Positions 42,461-48,334 of a stretch of 48,334 nucleotides of DNA are shown here, one piece after another (positions within the stretch are counted from its first letter, which is position 1; each line of letters begins with the position of its first letter). The notes below the pieces were generated by a model. The model had not been told where the DNA came from and made no database searches. It saw only the letters and a list, made by a program, of their open reading frames with translations. The stretch is taken from assembly GCA_902616905.1 (NCBI GenBank), contig CACMUP010000011.1, positions 1 through 48,334 of the forward strand, written 5' to 3'. Source of the stretch: an uncultured Bacteroidota bacterium (GTDB taxonomy: Bacteria > Bacteroidota > Bacteroidia > Flavobacteriales > Flavobacteriaceae). The translations under genes were made by a program, and so were the position numbers.

Positions 42461-45400
42461 TTGGAATTGAAAAAGCTCAACATTTATCGCCTCAAAGAGT
42501 TTAGTATTCGGTGGATTATTTTTATTTTAATTTCCTTCCAAACTTTGTTTAGTCAAGATCATTGGACACAGATTAAAAACAATAACCAAACAAATCAATT
42601 TGATGTTTTAGCAGGGCGTTTTTTCAAAATGCCAGCGGCTATTTTCTCATCAAATAAGTTTAATGCTAAACAGAGTAAAAATGAAATAATACTGCCGAAT
42701 GAAAAAGGAGAAGAAGAAGTATTTGAAATTGAACCGACACATTTACTTTCAAAGCATCTTATAGAGAAATATCCTAACCTTAAAACCTACAAGGGAATTA
42801 GTAAAACTAGACCTAATGTGAGACTTAGTCTAAGCACTCAATATGAGGGTATCAACGGGTGGTTACAATTTGATAATGCTCCTGATTATTTTATTCAGCC
42901 GGTCAAGGGTGAGAAAAAATTACATTACACATATTTAAAAAATAAGAAAGATTCAAGTACACCTTTGTTTTGTAAAACTGAAATCGGGTTATCAAGAAAT
43001 AGGTTGAATCAGAACAAATCAAAAAAACAATTCGCAACAGAATCCATTCGCACATTTAGAATTGCTATATCCGCTACAGGAGAATTCACGAGCTTCTGGG
43101 GGGATAATGATAATTCAAATGGATCTAATAGTGAGGATGCTCTTGCTGCTGTTGTAAGTACTCTCAATAGAATTAATGTAATCTTTGAAAGAGATTTAAA
43201 TGTCAGACTTGAGTTAGTATCCGATGCAAGTTTACTATATAGTGACTCAAATACGGATCCCTACACAGGAAATTTTAGTAATGAACTTCAAACAACTTTG
43301 GATCAAGAGTTGGGAGACGGGGCATATGATTTAGGACATTTATTTGATTATGGTGAACCCAATGGCGATGCAGGTTGTATAGGCTGTGTATGTATTTCAG
43401 GTGAAAAAGCACAAGGATATTCAACACATCCATTTAGAGATATATACGGGGGAACTTTTCGCAATGATTATTTTGATCTTGACTATGCTGGTCATGAAAT
43501 AGGACATCAATTCGGTGCTTATCATACCTATTCTTTTGAAACAGAAGGAACAGGCTTTAATGTTGAGCCAGGTAGTGGTTCAACAATAATGGGATATGCA
43601 GGGATTACTGGTGAAGATGATCTTCAGCAGCATGGGGATCCTTACTTTCACTATTACAGTATTCAAAATATTTTAGAATATGTAAATACTATTTCTTGTG
43701 GCACTTCAGAAAATATATCTCTAGATACATTTAGTATTGATGCAGGTAAAGACTATATAATTCCGATTGGTACTGCTTACGAACTATCTATCAACACTAT
43801 AATTGGAAAAACTTCAGAAAGCTTTAATTACTGTTGGGAACAATTGGATAGTGCAGAGATCACATCCCGTAATTTTGGACCTAACAATCAAACTGGAGCA
43901 CTAGTGAGGTCTGTTCTTCCTAAATCTAACCCTAAAAGAATAATACCCAATTTAGATCGGGTTCTAAAAAGTGAGTTAACCGAGGAAAACCCGAGCATGT
44001 TTGATGATTGGGAGACAGTACCAATGGTAAGTAGAACTATAAATTGGGGACTTACAGTTCGAAAGCAAACTGCCTCTTTTAGTCAAATAGCACAAGATAA
44101 AATTGAGGTTACTTCAATTGCTAACGCAGGTCCGTTCACTATGGATTCACAAAACCAATTTGGTAAAATCATAAAAGGGGGATCGTTTGAGGAAATTCTA
44201 TGGAGTGTTAAGGGAACCGATCAAAGTCCGATTAATGCATCAAGTGTAAATATTTTATTATCTACCGATGGAGGAAGTACATTTCCAATTGTATTAGCTG
44301 AAACAGTCCCTAATAACGGCTCTGCTCAGGTAATTATTCCCAATGGTATTGACACTACAAATGCAAGGATAAAGATTAAACCGGTAAGTAATATCTTTTT
44401 TGCAATCAACTCTATTCCTTTTACAATTCAATCTAGAGATTTAGTATTAAATCTAAATCCATTTGCTAAAGAAAATTGTGGTGAAAATTCACTGCAATTT
44501 GACTTTAATATTGAAAAAGATGAAAATTTTGATGGCATTTTTAACCTTCAAATAAGCTCTTTACCCAATGGTGTAGAGGTAGAATATTCAAAATCAACTT
44601 ATAGTTCACCAGATACTTCAGGATCATTCACTTTAAGTGGACTCTCTTCTTTAACTTCAGGGGATTACAATTTTATTTTAGATGCTAGGTACAATAATAT
44701 AGTAGAGTCATTCCCATTTATTTTGAAACAGCGAAGTGATACTTATGATGATTTAAAATTATTAGAGCCTTTTAATGAGCAAACTAATGTAAGTTTAAGT
44801 CCTGTTTTGTCCTGGGAAAAAGGATCGAATGTAGATCGAACTAGAGTTCAACTTTCTAAAAACCCAAGCTTTGAATCTTTGATTTTAGATTCTTTAGTTG
44901 CAACTTCTGAAATTCAAATTCAAAAATTATCTCCTTCAACAGGTTATTATTGGCGAATTCAAAATCAAAATAATTGCGGAAGCACTGATTTTTCAGAGAT
45001 TTATTCTTTTATTACTAATTCAACTTTCTGTGATAGCTACAGATCAATTGATCTTCCCAAAGATTTAGTTGACGCAACAGATAATGATGAAGGAGAAACT
45101 TACTCAATAATTAATATAAATTTCGACGCTCCTATATTAGATATAAATGTTCTTGTAGATTTAACTCATACATGGTTAGAGGATCTTTCATTGTACCTTA
45201 TCGCTCCAAATGGAGATCGCTATTTATTGTCTTCTAAACAAGGAGGATCAAGTGATAATTATACGCAAACTATTTTTGATCAAGAAGCAACCTTGAGTAT
45301 AAATGAGGGTTTGTCTCCATTTACAGGAACCTACAGGCCTACTGAAGATCCTGAAGATCCTACTCAGGATTTTAGTCTTTTATATGGAACTTCTTCACGA

Positions 45401-46327
45401 GGTGAGTGGAGACTATTGGTATTGGATCAGACTAAAAATGATATTGGTAGGTTATTAGAATTTCGTATTGACCTATGTGTGGAGGGTGGTATTGAATTTA
45501 ATAGTGATAACGATTCTTTTGTTGATAGTGAGGATAATTGTCCACTTATAACAAATGAGGATCAATCAGACATTGACAATAATAAAATAGGGGATGTGTG
45601 TGATATTTTTTCAGAGCAAAACATAAGTATAGCAAAAAAAGACACAAGTTGTCCTGATAATCAAAATGGATCGTTGAGATTTGATGCACTTGCTAACTTC
45701 ACTTATAGAGCTGAAATTTATGGTCCCTCGGGATATCAAAGGGACTTAATTTTTACTGAAAATGGAAAAACTCTTGAAAATCTTGCTTCAGGTGAATATG
45801 ATATATGTGTTTATTCTAATCGTTTTCCTGACTTTCAGTACTGCTTCTTTACCGAAATAAGCTCCCCTGAGGAGCTAGGAGTTGTATCAAAATACAACCC
45901 TTCAAAACAAACAATTTCACTTAATTTATCTGGGAGTAGCGAATATGAAATATTAATAAATGAAAGGACTTACCTGGTTACAGATAAAAATACAGTTGAG
46001 TTACCTTTAAATAAAAAACTAAATAGAATTAAGATTAAAACAAATAAAATATGCCAAGGGATTTTTGAGGATTGGATTAATTTGGAACCCCAAGCGAAAG
46101 TATTCCCAAATCCATTTATTGAAAAAATTAATTTGATACTGCCAAAGGATAAGGCTGCTGACCTCTATTTATTTTCTGCATCAGGTGAACTTTTAATTAA
46201 AAGAGAAAAAGTTTCAGACATCGATGGGATTCATAATATTTCTATGGGATCATTCCCTAGGGGTTGGTATGTTTTACAAATTGATTATGGCAGCCATAGT
46301 GAAACCCATAAATTATTAAAGCAATGA
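42461..46327 (+). CDS. Secreted reprolysin-like zinc metalloprotease with P-domain and T9SS sorting tail
   Basis: This is an exported protease of 1288 residues. A signal (about 17-33, ending LFSQ) and propeptide (about 34-195) lead to an M12B-like catalytic domain (about 196-420). The zinc motif is H345-E346-x2-H349-x5-H355 (HEIGHQFGAYH), with the Met-turn STIMGYAG (M377). An Ig/FnIII-like region (about 765-855, ending YYWRI...SFIT) precedes a proprotein convertase P-domain (about 856-1006). A calcium-binding thrombospondin type 3-like stretch (about 1016-1048, DNDSFVDSEDNC) and a type A T9SS sorting tail (about 1214-1288, VFPNPF...GWYVLQID) follow. The start must be TTG (42461 or 42467), since a stop codon lies at 42443 and no ATG precedes the signal. 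Its stop overlaps the next gene. Confidence 0.9.
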   Translation: MELKKLNIYRLKEFSIRWIIFILISFQTLFSQDHWTQIKNNNQTNQFDVLAGRFFKMPAAIFSSNKFNAKQSKNEIILPNEKGEEEVFEIEPTHLLSKHLIEKYPNLKTYKGISKTRPNVRLSLSTQYEGINGWLQFDNAPDYFIQPVKGEKKLHYTYLKNKKDSSTPLFCKTEIGLSRNRLNQNKSKKQFATESIRTFRIAISATGEFTSFWGDNDNSNGSNSEDALAAVVSTLNRINVIFERDLNVRLELVSDASLLYSDSNTDPYTGNFSNELQTTLDQELGDGAYDLGHLFDYGEPNGDAGCIGCVCISGEKAQGYSTHPFRDIYGGTFRNDYFDLDYAGHEIGHQFGAYHTYSFETEGTGFNVEPGSGSTIMGYAGITGEDDLQQHGDPYFHYYSIQNILEYVNTISCGTSENISLDTFSIDAGKDYIIPIGTAYELSINTIIGKTSESFNYCWEQLDSAEITSRNFGPNNQTGALVRSVLPKSNPKRIIPNLDRVLKSELTEENPSMFDDWETVPMVSRTINWGLTVRKQTASFSQIAQDKIEVTSIANAGPFTMDSQNQFGKIIKGGSFEEILWSVKGTDQSPINASSVNILLSTDGGSTFPIVLAETVPNNGSAQVIIPNGIDTTNARIKIKPVSNIFFAINSIPFTIQSRDLVLNLNPFAKENCGENSLQFDFNIEKDENFDGIFNLQISSLPNGVEVEYSKSTYSSPDTSGSFTLSGLSSLTSGDYNFILDARYNNIVESFPFILKQRSDTYDDLKLLEPFNEQTNVSLSPVLSWEKGSNVDRTRVQLSKNPSFESLILDSLVATSEIQIQKLSPSTGYYWRIQNQNNCGSTDFSEIYSFITNSTFCDSYRSIDLPKDLVDATDNDEGETYSIININFDAPILDINVLVDLTHTWLEDLSLYLIAPNGDRYLLSSKQGGSSDNYTQTIFDQEATLSINEGLSPFTGTYRPTEDPEDPTQDFSLLYGTSSRGEWRLLVLDQTKNDIGRLLEFRIDLCVEGGIEFNSDNDSFVDSEDNCPLITNEDQSDIDNNKIGDVCDIFSEQNISIAKKDTSCPDNQNGSLRFDALANFTYRAEIYGPSGYQRDLIFTENGKTLENLASGEYDICVYSNRFPDFQYCFFTEISSPEELGVVSKYNPSKQTISLNLSGSSEYEILINERTYLVTDKNTVELPLNKKLNRIKIKTNKICQGIFEDWINLEPQAKVFPNPFIEKINLILPKDKAADLYLFSASGELLIKREKVSDIDGIHNISMGSFPRGWYVLQIDYGSHSETHKLLKQ

Positions 46328-46995
46328 AAAAAGTTTTTTTGTTTATGATTTTAATTATCAGTTGTGGTCCCGATCCAATTCCTGACCCTGAATCTGTTAA
46401 TTTAGTTGCTCCAAATGATTTAGAATCTTGTACAACTGCCTCAAGAGTAAATGATCTAGAAAGACAAGTTCGCTTTCAATGGACGGCTGCACTAAACGCT
46501 GATCAGTATGAATTGATAATTGAAAACACTCTTACAAACCAACAATTTAGATCCAGTACCTACCTTTTAAATATTTCAGTAATTTTACCAGCTGGTTTTC
46601 CCTATCAATGGTTTGTGAGATCTAAATCAAGTCTCACAACGGCTTCTGCCGATAGCCAGACTTGGAGTTTTTATCTTGAAGATTTACCTGAAGAGAGTCA
46701 TTTTCCTTTTCCTGCCAAATTATTGCAACCTGAAAATAATTCTATAGTTAGTTTGACAAATTCTCGTGAAGTTCTCTTTAGTTGGCAGGCAAAAGATTTA
46801 GACGAAGATATTACGTCTTATCATCTTTATATAGGAAGTAGTGAGGATCAGCTTTCATTAAAAAGAGAAGGGATTCTTCAAACACAAACTACTGAAATTT
46901 TAGATGAAAAATCAGAATATTTCTGGCAGGTAATAACTATAGATGAAAATACAAATCAATCCCGCTCAAAAGTTTTTAGTTTTCAAACAGATTGA
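46324..46995 (+). CDS. Lipoprotein with two FnIII/Ig-like repeats, coupled to the metalloprotease
   Basis: The function is unknown. The 223 residues begin with a short signal and lipobox IISC (C14), so it is an anchored lipoprotein. Two beta-sandwich units follow: about 28-120 (VNLVAPNDLES...QTWSFYL) and about 131-223 (AKLLQPENNSIV...SKVFSFQTD). Each has the W/F...Y..W pattern of fibronectin III-like modules (YQWFVRSKSS and YFWQVITID). The last segment of the protease's FnIII-like region has a similar pattern. The ATGA overlap with the protease stop shows translational coupling. It could hold or present the protease at the surface, which is inference. The 3' end overlaps pth on the other strand by 13 bases. 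Confidence 0.75.
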   Translation: MKKVFLFMILIISCGPDPIPDPESVNLVAPNDLESCTTASRVNDLERQVRFQWTAALNADQYELIIENTLTNQQFRSSTYLLNISVILPAGFPYQWFVRSKSSLTTASADSQTWSFYLEDLPEESHFPFPAKLLQPENNSIVSLTNSREVLFSWQAKDLDEDITSYHLYIGSSEDQLSLKREGILQTQTTEILDEKSEYFWQVITIDENTNQSRSKVFSFQTD

Positions 46996-47609
46996 TAATT
47001 ATCGTTAAATTTATTCATAGCAGTATTTATTCCCTCTAACCCAAAACAAATAATTGCCTCAGCACATTTTTCGATTATTTTAGGTAAGGTATCTTCTTCT
47101 TTTCTATTCCATGGATCAAGAACAAATTTAACTTGGTCATAAGTTTTTTGCTCTTGACCAATTCCAAAGCGAAGTCTACAATAATGGGGAGTATTAAGCT
47201 GATTTTCAATATCTTTTAGACCATTGTGTCCAGCAGGGCTTCCTTTAGATCTTAATCTTATTGATCCAAAGGGAAGATGCAGTTCATCAGTAGCAATTAA
47301 AATATTTTCTAAAGGAATTTTTTCTCGTAATGCCCAATAACGTACTGATTTTCCACTTCTATTCATATAGGTATTGGGTTTAATAAGTATAAACTGTCTT
47401 CCTTTAACCTTTAAGCTAGAATAGTTACCAAGTTTTTTTACCTCCCAGCCAAGATCATGTTTTTCAGCTAGGTGATCAAGGATTTGAAAACCTATATTAT
47501 GGCGAGTATTTTGATATTCTTCACCAATATTTCCAAGTCCTACAATTAAATATTTTTTCATCTCTACAGTAGGGGTCCTCTTTTTAAAAAATCTTTCTAA
47601 GAGTCTCAT
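46983..47609 (-). CDS. pth: Peptidyl-tRNA hydrolase
   Basis: Pth releases peptides from prematurely dropped peptidyl-tRNA. From the ATG at 47609 it has 208 residues. KKYLIVGLGNIGEEYQNTRHNIGF holds the catalytic His (H37). LIKPNTYMNRSGKSV, the D108 site in ATDELHLPFGSIRLR, and KGSPAGHNGLKDIENQL follow. The first 16 residues are a basic extension not needed by the fold; the internal ATG (47561) giving MKKYLIVG is an alternative start, with a length of 192 matching most family members. It lies downstream of rplY, but a strong hairpin separates them. The gene order rplY-pth is common in bacteria. Confidence 0.95.
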   Translation of the reverse strand: MRLLERFFKKRTPTVEMKKYLIVGLGNIGEEYQNTRHNIGFQILDHLAEKHDLGWEVKKLGNYSSLKVKGRQFILIKPNTYMNRSGKSVRYWALREKIPLENILIATDELHLPFGSIRLRSKGSPAGHNGLKDIENQLNTPHYCRLRFGIGQEQKTYDQVKFVLDPWNRKEEDTLPKIIEKCAEAIICFGLEGINTAMNKFNDNYQSV

Positions 47610-47625
47610 GCTCTAAAATAAAAAA

Positions 47626-47651
47626 AGCATGTGACTATAGAATCACATGCT
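47626..47651 (-). terminator. Rho-independent terminator downstream of rplY
   Basis: Nine perfect pairs join AGCATGTGA (47626-47634) to TCACATGCT (47643-47651) around an 8-base loop. On the minus strand the stem is followed by TTTTTTATTTT, a classical terminator between rplY and pth. Confidence 0.85.
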
Positions 47652-47652
47652 C

Positions 47653-47676
47653 TAAACTTTATTAAAATAAAGTTTA
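47653..47676 (-). terminator. Second AT-rich hairpin between rplY and the main terminator
   Basis: TAAACTTTAT (47653-47662) pairs perfectly with ATAAAGTTTA (47667-47676), loop TAAA, 10 bases after the rplY stop. It is AT-only except for two pairs, so it may assist the main terminator or protect the mRNA 3' end. Confidence 0.5.
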
Positions 47677-47686
47677 TCCCTTAAGC

Positions 47687-48334
47687 TTAAGATTCTTTTT
47701 CACCACCGCCTTCTTTAGGCGCTTCTGATCCTTCTTTAGCTGTTGGAGCTCCTTCCTTAGGTGCTTCCGCAGATGCCCCAGTACCTTCTGTTTCTTCTAC
47801 AGCTTCTTCTTCTTTTATAGAAGCTCTAGAAGTTCTTACTTGACAAACAACGGTGTTGTCTGGATGTAGAATTGTGTAATTCTCTGATTGCAATTCAGAT
47901 GTATAAAGTTTATTTCCTAACTCTAATTTAGAAATATCTGCGATCATAAAATCAGGCAGGTTTGCGGGAAGTGCTTTAACTCTTAACTTTCTTTTATTTC
48001 TACTTAACACTCCACCGCTGTTTAAAACACCGGGTGCAGCTCCCTCAATTTTAACAGGAATATTCATTGATACTTCTTTATCATCAAATAGCTGATAAAA
48101 GTCTACATGCAATATTTTATCTGTCAAAGGGTGGAATTGTATGTCTTGCATGATGGCTGAAGTTTTGCTTCCATCTTTAAGAATAATTTCTACTGTGTGA
48201 GCGTTAGGTGTATAGACGAGTTTACTGAAATCGAGTTCAGGTGCAGAAAAATGGAGGGGCTCACCACCACCATAAAGTACACACGGAACTCTGCCAGCAT
48301 TACGTAAGGCTTTGGTAGCAACCTTGCCCACGCT
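47687..48334 (-). CDS. rplY: 50S ribosomal protein L25/Ctc (5' truncated by window edge)
   Basis: L25 binds 5S rRNA in the large subunit. This is the long Ctc form. It has an L25 domain (about 1-85 of the visible part, [27 protein letters not shown]) and a TL5-type C-terminal beta domain (about 90-175, [17 protein letters not shown]). A low-complexity Glu/Ala/Gly/Lys tail (about 176-214) follows. The frame runs off the right edge; the first visible codons give SVGKVATK, where homologues have about 15 more N-terminal residues, so the GTG at 48331 is not the start. Long acidic tails on L25 are common in Flavobacteriaceae. Confidence 0.95.
   Translation of the reverse strand, partial: SVGKVATKALRNAGRVPCVLYGGGEPLHFSAPELDFSKLVYTPNAHTVEIILKDGSKTSAIMQDIQFHPLTDKILHVDFYQLFDDKEVSMNIPVKIEGAAPGVLNSGGVLSRNKRKLRVKALPANLPDFMIADISKLELGNKLYTSELQSENYTILHPDNTVVCQVRTSRASIKEEEAVEETEGTGASAEAPKEGAPTAKEGSEAPKEGGGEKES

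Overview
The window is AT-rich chromosomal DNA from a member of the Bacteroidota, most likely a marine Flavobacteriaceae. The evidence is a SprA gliding/type IX secretion (T9SS) translocon protein, a secreted protease with a T9SS C-terminal sorting tail, a TonB with a long acidic/proline linker, the DUF6089-uppS-bamA-ompH-ompH gene order, and repeated promoter -7 boxes of the form TAnnTTTG, the Bacteroidota housekeeping signature. No tRNA, rRNA, CRISPR, IS element or phage gene was seen. No stretch above 300 bases lacks a gene; the largest gap is 283 bases (11008-11290).

Layout. 1-8040: sprA (its start lies left of the window), gcvH, a VanZ-like membrane protein and tonB, closed by a terminator. 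8060-11007: heme O synthase, two subunit III proteins and a subunit IV protein of a heme-copper oxidase. 11291-15254: a GH2 glycosidase and a lipoprotein aldose 1-epimerase, a sugar-use pair sitting inside the respiratory cluster. 15369-17479: the cluster resumes with a Cys-less thioredoxin-fold-like protein, SCO, DUF420 and a small CxxC membrane protein. 17504-24302: a palindromic operator, a membrane protein, a winged-helix regulator and a complete MacAB-TolC-like tripartite transporter (ATPase, two permeases, adaptor, TolC). 24356-24976: a chimeric ORF joining a phytanoyl-CoA-dioxygenase-like N-terminus to the C-terminal half of a short-chain dehydrogenase. 24984-27171: tsaB, nfu (minus strand) and a gamma-carbonic anhydrase. 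27218-33309 (minus): nadK, DUF6089, uppS, bamA and two ompH/skp genes, the outer-membrane assembly operon. 33421-36747 (plus): pdxJ, an alpha/beta hydrolase, a GNAT and an aspartate kinase. 36740-42368 (minus): ribF, serS, DUF4286, rsmA, mgtE and a hydroxyacid dehydrogenase, tightly packed. 42461-46995: a large secreted metalloprotease and a coupled lipoprotein. 46983-48334 (minus): rplY (start lies right of the window) and pth.

How it works together. Most of the window is conserved core: oxidase assembly, outer-membrane biogenesis, secretion, cofactor synthesis and translation. The accessory-looking parts are the GH2-galM pair, the operator-regulator-efflux module, the chimeric PhyH/SDR ORF and the secreted protease-lipoprotein pair. 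The most surprising observations are the chimeric ORF, the three-half-site GTTTATA operator in front of the regulator operon, the sugar cassette inside the oxidase cluster, and two poorly described small proteins in the SCO region. All functional calls were made by reading the sequence without database searches.
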